NCBI GenBank assembly: GCA_032115775.1
Contig: JAUMBL010000118.1
Location: 1-64,000, forward strand
Source: M3007 sp032115775
GTDB lineage: Bacteria > Bacteroidota > Bacteroidia > Chitinophagales > Saprospiraceae
Direction of reading: 5' to 3'
DNA: 64,000 nucleotides
A model generated the notes under the pieces. That model had not been told where the DNA came from. It was given only the letters and a program-made list of their open reading frames with translations, and made no database searches. Positions 34,279 through 42,499 of this stretch are shown piece after piece. The translations under genes were made by a program, and so were the position numbers. Each line of letters starts with the position of its first letter. Positions within the stretch are counted from its first letter, which is position 1.

Positions 34279-35286
34279 TTATGCGTTCCGGCGCCTAAAA
34301 TAATTCCGAAAAAAACGCCAGGCCTCCCGATGGGAAGCGGGCTGAATACCGGCCTTGCGCTGGGCTAGATGCAAGTGATAAATGATGCGCCAATGGCGGT
34401 AATACTCCCGGTAAGCCCGCAGAGCGCCGAAGGCCGGGTCGTACACATGCGCGGGGTCGCTGGTGATTCCGTTCAACTCCATAATCTTGAAATCGCCGCG
34501 TTGCAGGGCTTCCGCAGAGGTCGTTTTGAGATCGAATCGCCCGTATCGTATTCCGTCTATGCGCATACAGAGCGCGCGGAAACTATCCAGCAAGGCAGGG
34601 GTGATCAAGTGCGCAGCATTCAGAAATTTAGTGCCGCGGGCATGGTTACCCACCGGTTCCAACAGCAGCCGCTCGCCGAAAGCCGGGATTCGGCGGAGCA
34701 AATACGGGGAAATTTGTTGAAACCGAACCAGCTGCCGCCGCGCGCGCGGATCACGCGCCATCAACGCTTCCACCGACGTGCGGCCGTCGCCAGTAACCTG
34801 CAGAAAATCTTTGAGGCATACGGAGGTGATTCCGAAGCGCCCGTTGGGAAACCGGTAAAACAACACCGCCGCCTCCACGGCTTCCTCCAAAAACTCCTGG
34901 ATCAGGAAATCCACCGGGTTGCGTTCCAGATACGCGATGAGTTCGTCAAAATTGCTGATTTTATGCACCAAAAATCCGCGCTCGCCAATATCCGGTTTTG
35001 CGATCAGGGGAAATTGAAGTCCGGCGGCCTGAACTGCCGACAGCACCTGCGCTTTGGGCGTCCCTGCCGGGATAAATACCGTTTTCGGCAGGTATTCCGG
35101 CGGAATTTGCTCCAAAATTGCCTTTTTCGATTCGCCAACAATACCGCCCAGGGGGATGCCCGGATTGACGTTGCTAAAAAATACGAGATGACGCGCGCGC
35201 AGTGCAAACCAAAGATAAATTGCTATGATGGGTGGCGTTGCGAGCCAGGTCGGCCAGTATTCCCAGGGGAGGCAAAGTTTTTTCAT
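34279..35286 (-). CDS. ATP-grasp domain protein, 335 aa
   Basis: ATP-grasp fold ligase-like protein. The ATP-binding part includes FPLIAKPDIGERGFLVHKIS (about 118-137), which holds the Lys and the Gly-rich loop, then LIQEFLEEAVEAAVLFYR and the metal-site end FKIMELNGITSDPAHVYDP (about 268-286). The N-terminus has a hydrophobic stretch (about 5-25), so it may be membrane-associated. The product family is often annotated as D-alanine-D-alanine ligase-like but the substrate is unknown. It starts 16 bases after nadE and is likely co-transcribed. Confidence 0.85.
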   Translation of the reverse strand: MKKLCLPWEYWPTWLATPPIIAIYLWFALRARHLVFFSNVNPGIPLGGIVGESKKAILEQIPPEYLPKTVFIPAGTPKAQVLSAVQAAGLQFPLIAKPDIGERGFLVHKISNFDELIAYLERNPVDFLIQEFLEEAVEAAVLFYRFPNGRFGITSVCLKDFLQVTGDGRTSVEALMARDPRARRQLVRFQQISPYLLRRIPAFGERLLLEPVGNHARGTKFLNAAHLITPALLDSFRALCMRIDGIRYGRFDLKTTSAEALQRGDFKIMELNGITSDPAHVYDPAFGALRAYREYYRHWRIIYHLHLAQRKAGIQPASHREAWRFFRNYFRRRNA

Positions 35287-35302
35287 ACTGCACGCAGCGT
35301 AC

Positions 35303-36943
35303 CTATTCCGACAGGTATTTTGCCACAATCGGCATCCGACGGCCCATGCCGAAGGCCTTCGCACTAACACGCAGCACGGGCGCGGCTTGTTCGCGCTTAA
35401 ACTCATTCATATTCACCAGCCGCAGCACCCGGGTCACCAGCGCCGCGTCAAATCCCTGCGCGATCAATTCCTTCGGGCCTTGGCGACATTCGATATACTG
35501 ATACAACAGGCGATCCAGGAGTTCGTATTCCGGGAGGCTGTCGCTATCTTTCTGGCCGGGTCGCAATTCCGCGCTGGGCGGTTTTTCGATGGTATTCAGC
35601 GGGATTATTTCTTGGTCGCGGTTAATTCGACGAGCCAGGGCGTACACCTCCGTCTTATACACATCGCCCAGCACCGCCAATCCGCCGCACATATCACCGT
35701 ACAACGTGCCGTATCCCACAGCGGCCTCGCTCTTATTTGATGTGTTGAGAAGGATATGACCGAATTTATTGGACATAGCCATCAGCAAAGCGCCCCGGAT
35801 ACGCGCCTGCAGGTTTTCCTCCGCTACGTTGAAGGGCAGATCCTTGAAGTACGGTTCCAGGGTGTGGATCAACGCTTCGTAGGCCGGCTGGATGGGTACG
35901 ATATCCCAGGCGATTCCAAGGTTTTGCGCCAGGGCGCGGGCGTCGTCCACGGAATGAGCGGAGCTGTATTCGCCCGGCAAAAGCAGCGCCCGCACGTTGT
36001 CTGAGCCCAGCGCTTCGGCGGCCAGCACGGCGGTGACGGCCGAGTCTATGCCGCCGGAAAGACCGAGAATCGCTTTTTGAAGCCCTAATTTGCGGAAATA
36101 ATCGCGAATGCCTACGATCAGCGCCTCATGCATCAGGCGGATTCGATCTTTGGGCTGCGGCCGATCTACACCGCCTTGCCGCACGGATTCCAGATCATAA
36201 ACCCGCATGCACTCCTCGAAGTAGGGCATTTCGTCGTACGCCATGCCGTCTGCCGACATCACCACGGATCCGCCGTCAAAAATAATATCCGTCTGCGCGC
36301 CGACGTGATTGCAGTAAAAAAGCGGAATGCCATACCGCGATACGTTGGCGCGGAGGACCTGTAGGCGCTCCGCCGCCCTGCCCGCGGTGAACGGCGAGGC
36401 GCTCAGGTTGAGGATCAAGTCTGGTTGCAGGTGACGCATTTCATCCAGCGGACAAATCGTGTACAAGGGGTTTTCATTCCCCACATTCCAGATATCCTCG
36501 CAGATGGTGATTGCGATTTTTTTTCCTTTAAAATCAAATACGCGGTGTTCCGTGGCCGGTTCAAAATACCGGTACTCATCAAAAATGTCATAGGTCGGCA
36601 GCAAGGTTTTATGCTGGACGCCGATCGTTTCGCCATTGTGGAAAAGGTACGCGGCGTTGAAGAGGTCTTTGCCTTCTATTTGCGGATTCCGGGCCGGCGC
36701 GCCGACGGCGATGGCGATGCCGCGGCTTGCAGCCCGGAGCGCCTCCAGCGAGGCCTCGCAGCGTCGGATAAAATCGTCAAATTCTAGAAAATCGCGGGGC
36801 GGATAGCCGCAGACTGCCAGTTCGCCGAAACAAATCAAATCAGCGCCCAAGGCTTTGGCCTCTTCCACGGCGCGGAGCATTTTTTCCAGATTACTTCCGA
36901 AATTTCCAATGTGGTAATCGAGTTGTGCGAGGGCTATTTTCAT
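35303..36943 (-). CDS. nadE: Glutamine-dependent NAD+ synthetase
   Basis: Makes NAD from deamido-NAD, ATP and glutamine, the last step of NAD synthesis. The N-terminal nitrilase-type glutaminase domain has the Glu-Lys-Cys triad at about E41 (FGELAVCGYP), K112 (HKTLLPTYD) and C148 (ITICEDIWN). The C-terminal synthetase has the PP-loop SGGIDS (296-301) and the NTSNKSEAAVGYGTLYGDM block. Length 546 aa is typical. The ATG at 36943 is chosen over the longer frame to 37033, which would run through the -7 box at 37019-37026. Confidence 0.96.
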   Translation of the reverse strand: MKIALAQLDYHIGNFGSNLEKMLRAVEEAKALGADLICFGELAVCGYPPRDFLEFDDFIRRCEASLEALRAASRGIAIAVGAPARNPQIEGKDLFNAAYLFHNGETIGVQHKTLLPTYDIFDEYRYFEPATEHRVFDFKGKKIAITICEDIWNVGNENPLYTICPLDEMRHLQPDLILNLSASPFTAGRAAERLQVLRANVSRYGIPLFYCNHVGAQTDIIFDGGSVVMSADGMAYDEMPYFEECMRVYDLESVRQGGVDRPQPKDRIRLMHEALIVGIRDYFRKLGLQKAILGLSGGIDSAVTAVLAAEALGSDNVRALLLPGEYSSAHSVDDARALAQNLGIAWDIVPIQPAYEALIHTLEPYFKDLPFNVAEENLQARIRGALLMAMSNKFGHILLNTSNKSEAAVGYGTLYGDMCGGLAVLGDVYKTEVYALARRINRDQEIIPLNTIEKPPSAELRPGQKDSDSLPEYELLDRLLYQYIECRQGPKELIAQGFDAALVTRVLRLVNMNEFKREQAAPVLRVSAKAFGMGRRMPIVAKYLSE

Positions 36944-37018
36944 AAATCTTGCGGCGCTGATACCCGTGCGAATCGCGCGGGTTGTAGAAAAGTTGAAATC
37001 GAAAGATCTGACCGGGTG

Positions 37019-37026
37019 CAAATGTA
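37019..37026 (-). promoter_or_regulatory. -7 element TACATTTG of nadE
   Basis: Exact TAnnTTTG on the minus strand, 75 bases before the nadE ATG at 36943. Confidence 0.45.
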
Positions 37027-37090
37027 CGCACATATCAAGAATTCTTTCCCCGGCATCCGTCCTCTAAATAGGCAATAAATAATTTCGCTT

Positions 37091-37252
37091 GTAACTACTT
37101 AGCCGGTCGCGTCTGAGACAAAAAAGGATCCATTTTTTGCCAGCCGAAGCGATTTTTTGCAGGCCGTAGCAGCGCTACAGTCAAAAAAAATTGCGAAGCA
37201 TGGCGGAAAATGGGACTTTTGGGGCCAGACAACGAGCCGGCTAAGTAGTTAC
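37091..37252. mobile_element. MITE-like 162-bp palindromic element, copy B
   Basis: Perfect 16-bp terminal inverted repeats (GTAACTACTTAGCCGG and its complement). It is the reverse complement of copy A (14326-14487) with about 7 differences by eye. No open frame of note. The yidD -7 box begins 9 bases past its right end. No clear flanking target duplication is seen here. Confidence 0.82.
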
Positions 37253-37261
37253 AAAATTCCC

Positions 37262-37269
37262 TATATTTG
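37262..37269 (+). promoter_or_regulatory. -7 element TATATTTG of yidD
   Basis: Exact TAnnTTTG, 63 bases before the ATG at 37333. Its -33 region would fall in the last bases of the MITE-like element. Confidence 0.5.
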
Positions 37270-37332
37270 TTAGTTGTGTTTTTTTCAAATCACATCCGGC
37301 AAACCGAATACCGGCAAAATTGTTAATAATGC

Positions 37333-37563
37333 ATGCGCTGGATAAAATACCTGCTTATTTTCCCCATTCGGTTGTACCAATGGACGCTCTCGCCCCTGCT
37401 GGGTCCGGGAAAATGCCGCTATCAACCTACCTGCTCGCACTACGCCGTGGAGGCAATTGAGGAGTGGGGAATCTTCAAAGGCGCCTACCTGGCCGCACGC
37501 AGGATCTTGCGCTGTCATCCGTGGGGCGGATTTGGTTACGACCCGGTACCTAAGAAAAAGTAG
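37333..37563 (+). CDS. yidD: Membrane protein insertion efficiency factor YidD
   Basis: Small membrane-associated factor that helps the YidC insertase. The whole family pattern is present in 76 aa: LLIFPIRLYQWTLSPLLGPG (7-26), CRYQPTCSHYAVEAI with its Cys pair, and RILRCHPWGGFGYDPVP near the C-terminus. It precedes the flavin monooxygenase gene by 18 bases, but no functional link is evident. Confidence 0.96.
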   Translation: MRWIKYLLIFPIRLYQWTLSPLLGPGKCRYQPTCSHYAVEAIEEWGIFKGAYLAARRILRCHPWGGFGYDPVPKKK

Positions 37564-37581
37564 CTTCGAAAAATAATAAAT

Positions 37582-38853
37582 ATGCCGTCAATAGCCATCA
37601 TCGGCGCCGGATGCTCCGGGTTAAGCGCCATAAAAAGACTCTTGGACGAGGGATTGACCGACCTTATCTGTTTTGAAAAAAACGACCGACTGGGGGGAAA
37701 CTGGGTGTACACGGCCGACGCCGGCCACAGCAGCGTCTGCGAAACTACCCATATCATCTCCAGCAAGGCGATGTCGCAGTTTGAAGATTTTCCGATGCCT
37801 GCGGATTACCCGGATTATCCCAGCCACGGCCAGATTCTAGCCTATTTCGAAGATTACGCCCGGACATTCGGGCTGGGAAAATACATCCGCTTCGGCGTCG
37901 CGGTGGAAAAAGCCCTGCCTACGCCCGATGGTCGCTGGCAACTGAACTTATCGGACGGAAGCGAATCGGCGTTCGACTGCCTGGTCGTGGCGAACGGCCA
38001 CCACGCCGCACCCCGCCACCCGGAATGGGCCAAACAATTTACTGGCGCATACTACCACGCCCACGATTTTAAAAATAACCGCCCTTTCGCGGGTAAACGC
38101 GTACTGGTGGTCGGCGCCGGCAATTCCGGTTGCGACTGTGCGGTGGAATGCAGCCGTGTGGCAGAACAAGTGGATATCAGCGTCCGCTCTCCACAATATA
38201 TCGTACCCAAATTTTTTATGGGTAAACCGACGGACACCTTTGCCCGAAACATGCAGTGGCTTCCCCGTTCCGTGCAAAATATCCTGCAGCAACTCAGCCT
38301 GCGCATACAAGTCGGCCGATACCGCGACTATGGGCTGCCGGAACCCGATTTTCCGCCAACAAAATCACACCCGACCGTCAACGGCGAACTGTTGGAAAAA
38401 ATACGCCACGGTAAGGTGCATCCAAGGCCGGGTATCGCCCGCATAGAAGGCCGGCAGGTTTTCTTTTCAGACGGCGTCTCCGCAATTTATGATGCGCTGA
38501 TTGCGGCCACCGGGTATAAGATTCGATTTCCGTTTTTCGACCGCGCGCTGATTGATTGGGAAGACGCGACCAATATCCCGCTGTATATGCGGGTTTTTCA
38601 TCCGGATTTACCCAATCTGTATTTCATTGGCCTCGTACAGCCGCAGGGTTGCGTCTGGCCTTTGTCGGAGGCGCAATCCCGCTTAGTCGGACGCGTCATC
38701 GCCGGAAAAATACAATTGCCTGCGGACTGGCGGGAGCAGGCTTATCGGGAGGGTGCGGCGATTGAGCGGGACTTCAAGCCGCACCCGCGCCATGCGGTCG
38801 AGGTACACTATTTGCCGTATTTGCGCACGTTGAGAAAAGCGGCGATTGGATAA
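37582..38853 (+). CDS. Flavin-containing monooxygenase, 423 aa
   Basis: FAD/NADPH-dependent monooxygenase of the FMO family, which oxygenate nucleophilic N or S atoms. Motifs: FAD-binding IAIIGAGCSGLSAIK (4-18), LGGNWVY, the FMO fingerprint FTGAYYHAHDF (about 153-163), NADPH-binding VLVVGAGNSGCDCAVE (about 174-189) and the late ATGYKIRFPFF block. Length matches the family. The substrate cannot be told from context. A small hairpin after its stop may be its terminator. Confidence 0.92.
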   Translation: MPSIAIIGAGCSGLSAIKRLLDEGLTDLICFEKNDRLGGNWVYTADAGHSSVCETTHIISSKAMSQFEDFPMPADYPDYPSHGQILAYFEDYARTFGLGKYIRFGVAVEKALPTPDGRWQLNLSDGSESAFDCLVVANGHHAAPRHPEWAKQFTGAYYHAHDFKNNRPFAGKRVLVVGAGNSGCDCAVECSRVAEQVDISVRSPQYIVPKFFMGKPTDTFARNMQWLPRSVQNILQQLSLRIQVGRYRDYGLPEPDFPPTKSHPTVNGELLEKIRHGKVHPRPGIARIEGRQVFFSDGVSAIYDALIAATGYKIRFPFFDRALIDWEDATNIPLYMRVFHPDLPNLYFIGLVQPQGCVWPLSEAQSRLVGRVIAGKIQLPADWREQAYREGAAIERDFKPHPRHAVEVHYLPYLRTLRKAAIG

Positions 38854-38868
38854 GAACGCAAATGACGA

Positions 38869-38887
38869 GCCGGAAGCCGGCGTTTTA
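38869..38887 (+). terminator. Small GC hairpin after the monooxygenase gene
   Basis: GCCGG-AAG-CCGGC (38869-38881) followed by GTTTTA in the gap between convergent genes. Confidence 0.4.
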
Positions 38888-38921
38888 TGGCCGGTGGGGG
38901 TTATCAAACAGATTATAAAGA

Positions 38922-39737
38922 CTACGGATTCGGGTTTTCCAGTCTTTCCGGTTTAAGGATTCCTTTTTTGAGGTATCGGAACAATTTACCGCCATGGCTG
39001 CCATCCACGATCCGATGATCAAGAGTGGCCGATAAATTCATGATACGACGGGGCACAATCTGCCCGTCCACCACTGCCGGTTTGGTATTGGTACTTCCCA
39101 GCACGAACACAAACGATACATTGGACAGCGGCAGCAGGGCGGGATAGCCGATATCCAGACCGACGCTGCCGATATTCGTCAGGATAAAAGATCCGAAGCT
39201 ATTGGGACTGATTTTGGCAGGGAGAATATTCAAACCCCAATCAATACTAATTTTTTTCACCAGCAGCATCAGCCAGTCGCGGAATGGCCAGGGCAAGCTG
39301 GCCAGCACGGATTTCCCGTGCATGCTTTTGTTTTGAAGTCCGCCTTGCCGGGTATTGTGCACGTGCGCTTCCAGGAAATCGGCTAATTCCTGCAGGTTCA
39401 TTTTATCGGCGTTGGATACCAGTACCGAGCTCATTTGTTGGCTGTCGCGCATCAGCACGCTTACCGTTACGTCTATGGAGTCGCGGTGGATGAGTTTCCC
39501 CCTTCGGACATAGCAGTTAAGTTCCGGCACTTCATCTCGCAGTGCGCGGGCTATCAAGAGCAACAGGGGGTGCATGATCGTAATTTTCATCCCCTGGCTT
39601 CGTTTTTCTGCAATAAACGCCTCCAGGTTGGTCACGTCCAGCTCGACCGAGCCATAGATTTTTGAATCCACGGGCTTGCGGTAAATGCTGGTTGCTGTCA
39701 GCCGCCAGGGGTTATTAGGATCGAATGATTTTTTCAT
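38922..39737 (-). CDS. Stand-alone 2-oxoacid dehydrogenase E2-like acyltransferase catalytic domain, 271 aa
   Basis: Covers only the catalytic domain of E2 acyltransferases (PF00198). The lipoyl and subunit-binding domains are absent, although the gene is complete. The active-site motif H241-x3-D245-G is intact in DHRIVDGSHGGKLF. The N-terminal strand DVTNLEAFIAEKRSQGMKIT and the KISPNSFGSFILTNIGSVGL block are present. The fold is shared with chloramphenicol acetyltransferase. Without a lipoyl arm it cannot be a normal E2, so it may acylate another CoA-dependent substrate or serve a complex in trans. No E1/E3 gene is near. Confidence 0.83.
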   Translation of the reverse strand: MKKSFDPNNPWRLTATSIYRKPVDSKIYGSVELDVTNLEAFIAEKRSQGMKITIMHPLLLLIARALRDEVPELNCYVRRGKLIHRDSIDVTVSVLMRDSQQMSSVLVSNADKMNLQELADFLEAHVHNTRQGGLQNKSMHGKSVLASLPWPFRDWLMLLVKKISIDWGLNILPAKISPNSFGSFILTNIGSVGLDIGYPALLPLSNVSFVFVLGSTNTKPAVVDGQIVPRRIMNLSATLDHRIVDGSHGGKLFRYLKKGILKPERLENPNP

Positions 39738-39873
39738 AGCGTTGCGTTTTATTGACTGTTTTCACGGTTTTACACGCGGGACAAATGTCGGGGAGAAAAT
39801 TAAAATCCTTCAAATTTATTTTTCGGCAATTTCCGGCGAAAAAACGAATTTTGCGGCCTCAAATATAATAAGC

Positions 39874-40509
39874 ATGACTATTCAAACGAATTTTTTGCTT
39901 GCATGCGGCGTAACCGCCCTGGCAATGCTAGCCTGCACCAACGACAAGCCGGCCTCCGGGCAATCAGAAAATCTGCCGCCGCCCAATCCGGACACCTTAG
40001 TTGGAATTCGGGGCACGGATAATTGCGGCTACAGTCCGCGTTCCAAGGATACGACCGATTTTTTTTACCAAAAATACAAAGTAAGTATCGTCCGGACGCC
40101 CGGTACTCCCGGACAGGTCGTATCGGTGTCCGATCAAGCCGGTCAAGATCCATTCATGCTCAAGTTAGGGGATGACTACACATTCATGGGGCTTAGCAGA
40201 GATTTCGTCTTTTTCTCCCAGGGAACAGCGCCGGATATCCGCCAGATTATTATCTACAACATTGAGGAGCGTATTCCAATTTTTCAGGAGACGTACTGCG
40301 ACTCGCTTTTCCTGTCGTCAAACGGCAAACTTTGGTTTTGGACGCCCATAGACAAAATGGCGGTGCGAGAACTCCCGGCCTGCCCAGACAGTGCCCAGTG
40401 GGTGAAAGACGGTCTTGATTGCGGATATGCGCAGCGCAGAATGTTCGATCCGGTGTCTAATTCGCTGGTGGCGAAATCGGAATATATTTGTTTTGCCAGG
40501 CAGAAATGA
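39874..40509 (+). CDS. Hypothetical lipoprotein, 211 aa
   Basis: Not recognised. The lipobox is LAMLAC (C21) after a short hydrophobic segment, so it is a membrane lipoprotein. The mature part has several cysteines (NCGYSPRSKD, YCDSLFLSS, ELPACPDSAQW, DGLDCGYAQRR), which could form disulfides in the periplasm. A longer frame to 39685 exists, but only the ATG at 39874 gives a signal peptide. It is flanked by minus-strand genes on both sides, so it is transcribed alone. Confidence 0.65.
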   Translation: MTIQTNFLLACGVTALAMLACTNDKPASGQSENLPPPNPDTLVGIRGTDNCGYSPRSKDTTDFFYQKYKVSIVRTPGTPGQVVSVSDQAGQDPFMLKLGDDYTFMGLSRDFVFFSQGTAPDIRQIIIYNIEERIPIFQETYCDSLFLSSNGKLWFWTPIDKMAVRELPACPDSAQWVKDGLDCGYAQRRMFDPVSNSLVAKSEYICFARQK

Positions 40510-40583
40510 GGCGATAGCGGTCGGGGGAAAAGCCCCCCGTCGGCTCGCACAAGCAAATAATAGATTGGTGGTGTATCACAAGC

Positions 40584-40608
40584 ATTTGGCCGCCTCCGGC
40601 GGCCAAAT
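40584..40608 (+). terminator. GC-rich terminator hairpin
   Basis: ATTTGGCCGCC (40584-40594) and GGCGGCCAAAT (40598-40608) form a perfect 11-bp stem with a 3-base loop, downstream of the lipoprotein gene. Confidence 0.6.
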
Positions 40609-40615
40609 AAAATAA

Positions 40616-40676
40616 TGTTTGGTTGCCTGTTTTTTTGATTTTTTCTAAAAAAATCAAAAAAACAGGCAACCAAACA
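40616..40676. terminator. Perfect 29-bp hairpin at a convergent junction
   Basis: Arms 40616-40644 and 40648-40676 are exactly complementary with a 3-base CTA loop. The stem holds TTTGGTTGCCTG and a T-rich stretch. It probably ends transcripts of the lipoprotein gene (+) and of the rRNA methyltransferase gene (-). Confidence 0.7.
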
Positions 40677-40714
40677 AAATATTTTTTTGCTTAACAGGGC
40701 TTTCACGGACTTAT
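40672..40714 (+). repeat. 43-bp dispersed repeat, copy 2
   Basis: Matches 4369-4411 at 38 of 43 positions, same orientation. Its first bases overlap the right arm of the hairpin at 40648-40676. Confidence 0.7.
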
Positions 40715-40737
40715 TCATCGGAGACGCAGTTGTGATA

Positions 40738-41685
40738 TTAGCGCGCCTGCACCCAAAAGCTCTGATGTATCTTTTTGTTCCGAAAATCCTCCGGTACGGT
40801 TTGCGCGCTCAAATCCCGGATATCGGCTGCCTGAATGCCTGCGCGATCCAGTTTAAACTGCCGAAAATTAGTAGAAAAAAAGATAACACCGCCGGGCGTC
40901 ATCCTGCGCAGCGTTTGATTGAGCAGCCAGACATGATCGCGCTGGATATCCAACACGCCTTTCATGCGTTTGCTGTTGGAGAATGTGGGCGGGTCCAGGA
41001 TAGTTAAATCCCAGCGCTCAGCCGTGGGCGTGTCGAGCCATTGAAGCACATCCGCCTGTAGAAGCCGGTGCTCCGGGCCGTCAAATCCGTTCAAATTCAG
41101 ATTTCTGCCCGCCCATTCCAAGTAAGTATTCGACATATCCACCGTGGTGGTTGTGCGCGCGCCGCCGGCGGCGGCATACACGGAAAAGGCGCCCGTGTAT
41201 GCGAACAGATTGAGTACCCGTTTATCGGCAGACAAGTCCTGCACCATTTTTCGGGAGATGCGATGATCCAGGAAAAGTCCGGTATCCAGGAAATCAGCGG
41301 GATTGATAATAAATTGCAGGTTATTTTCCCGGACGATATACTCCGCGCCGACCCGATTAAACCGCTCGTACTGTTGGAGTCCTTTTTGCCGCTGTCGAAA
41401 TTTCAGGAATATCCGTTCCGAGGGCGCCTCCAGTACGTCCGAGATGACCTCCAGGCAGGATTCCAGCCAAGCGGCATGCGCATCGGGATCCATACCGTGT
41501 TCACGGGCGTACTCGGCGACGTGCACGACTTCCTCATAGCGATCTATGGACAGCGGAAATTCCGGCATATCATTATCATAGACCCGGTAGCAGCTAATGT
41601 TTTGTCGTGCCGCCCATTTGCGCAAATGGCGACTATTTTTGCGCAGCCGGTTGGCGAACATTTCTTTTTTTTGTTCGGCAGTCAT
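40738..41685 (-). CDS. RlmK/RlmI-like 23S rRNA methyltransferase, 315 aa
   Basis: SAM-dependent RNA methyltransferase resembling the C-terminal (RlmK, m7G2069) half of RlmKL. Family blocks: FANRLRKNSRHLRKWA (about 10-25), CYRVYDNDMPEFPLSIDRYE, LDTGLFLDHRISRKMVQDL and the SAM loop VLNLFAYTGAFSVYAAAGGA (about 160-179), then TILDPPTFSNSKRM with its catalytic Asp-Pro-Pro. The frame opens at TTG 41709, overlapping the DedA stop by 3 bases. I prefer ATG 41685. It follows the DedA gene directly, so they share a transcript. Confidence 0.88.
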   Translation of the reverse strand: MTAEQKKEMFANRLRKNSRHLRKWAARQNISCYRVYDNDMPEFPLSIDRYEEVVHVAEYAREHGMDPDAHAAWLESCLEVISDVLEAPSERIFLKFRQRQKGLQQYERFNRVGAEYIVRENNLQFIINPADFLDTGLFLDHRISRKMVQDLSADKRVLNLFAYTGAFSVYAAAGGARTTTTVDMSNTYLEWAGRNLNLNGFDGPEHRLLQADVLQWLDTPTAERWDLTILDPPTFSNSKRMKGVLDIQRDHVWLLNQTLRRMTPGGVIFFSTNFRQFKLDRAGIQAADIRDLSAQTVPEDFRNKKIHQSFWVQAR

Positions 41686-41705
41686 GCGATTTAAAAGCGG
41701 CGCAT

Positions 41706-42365
41706 TCAAGGTTTTTGGGGCAAATTTGCCTTTAGTTTTGCCTTTATAACTTCAAACAAAATTGGCAGCACCGAGATGAGAATGATGGCAAAAACAACCA
41801 CTTCGAAATTCTTTTTCACGAATTCCAGTTGACCGAAGTAGTAACCGGCAAGCGTCAGTAAAGTGACCCACAACATTCCACCGCCGATGCAGTAACTGAT
41901 AAAACGACGGTAGGTCATGTTTCCAACCCCGGCGACAAACGGCGCAAAGGTGCGCACAATCGGCACGAAGCGGGCGATTACCAAGGTTCGACCGCCGTAA
42001 ATTTCATAGAACTCCTGCGTCCGGTCAATATATTGGCGCTTCAAAAACCAGTAATCCCTGGTAAAAACCTTATTGCCTAGGTATCGGCCAAAGAAATAAT
42101 TGGTGTTATCGCCGAGGATGGCAGCCAAAAACAAAATAGGGATGAGCAACCATACATTTAGGATGCCGGTTTTGGCCGTAATGGCGCCGGCGGCGAAGAG
42201 CAGCGAATCGCCCGGAAGAAAGGGCGTCACGACCAGGCCGGTTTCGCAGAAGATGATGAGCGCCAGAATCAGGTAGGTAAGCACCTGATAATCCGTCATA
42301 ATTCGTTCCAAATGCACGTCGAGATGCCGCAGGATATCCAGCGCCTGGGTTAGTAATTCCATCAT
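41706..42365 (-). CDS. DedA-family membrane protein, 219 aa
   Basis: DedA/SNARE-associated (VTT-domain) membrane protein, the family of undecaprenyl-phosphate and lipid flippases. About five hydrophobic segments are seen; the signature FLPGDSLLFAAGAITAKTGI (about 53-72) and the block GGRTLVIARFVPIVRTFAPF (about 124-143) with its two conserved arginines are complete. Start ATG 42365 (or 42362) fits the membrane topology better than the longer frame. The -7 box TACCTTTG is at 42400-42407. Confidence 0.92.
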   Translation of the reverse strand: MMELLTQALDILRHLDVHLERIMTDYQVLTYLILALIIFCETGLVVTPFLPGDSLLFAAGAITAKTGILNVWLLIPILFLAAILGDNTNYFFGRYLGNKVFTRDYWFLKRQYIDRTQEFYEIYGGRTLVIARFVPIVRTFAPFVAGVGNMTYRRFISYCIGGGMLWVTLLTLAGYYFGQLEFVKKNFEVVVFAIILISVLPILFEVIKAKLKANLPQKP

Positions 42366-42399
42366 AAAATTGCGTTTTTTTGATTGCCTGAACAGGCTC

Positions 42400-42407
42400 C
42401 AAAGGTA
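42400..42407 (-). promoter_or_regulatory. -7 element TACCTTTG of the dedA-methyltransferase operon
   Basis: Exact TAnnTTTG on the minus strand, 34 bases before the ATG at 42365. The palindromic repeat 42420-42491 lies immediately upstream. Confidence 0.55.
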
Positions 42408-42419
42408 CAATAATTCAAA

Positions 42420-42491
42420 GCATGTCTAGTATTTTCTACCGAAGGCAAAAATAGGATCATTTTTGATGCTGCTAGAAAATTCCAAACATGC
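42420..42491. repeat. Palindromic repeat, GCATGTTTAG family, copy 1
   Basis: Arms 42420-42440 and 42471-42491 pair at 17 of 21 positions, both ending GCATGT. The core GGCAAAAATAGGATCATTTTT has the A-run/T-run design. It lies between the DedA promoter and the endonuclease I stop codon, so it can terminate the latter. Confidence 0.6.
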
Positions 42492-42499
42492 GCACTCAA

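Larger units (their letters stand above)
36944..37332. other. 389-bp gap between divergent nadE and yidD
   Basis: Holds, from left to right, the nadE leader and -7 box (37019-37026), the MITE-like element copy B (37091-37252) and the yidD -7 box (37262-37269). No further gene is seen. Confidence 0.7.
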
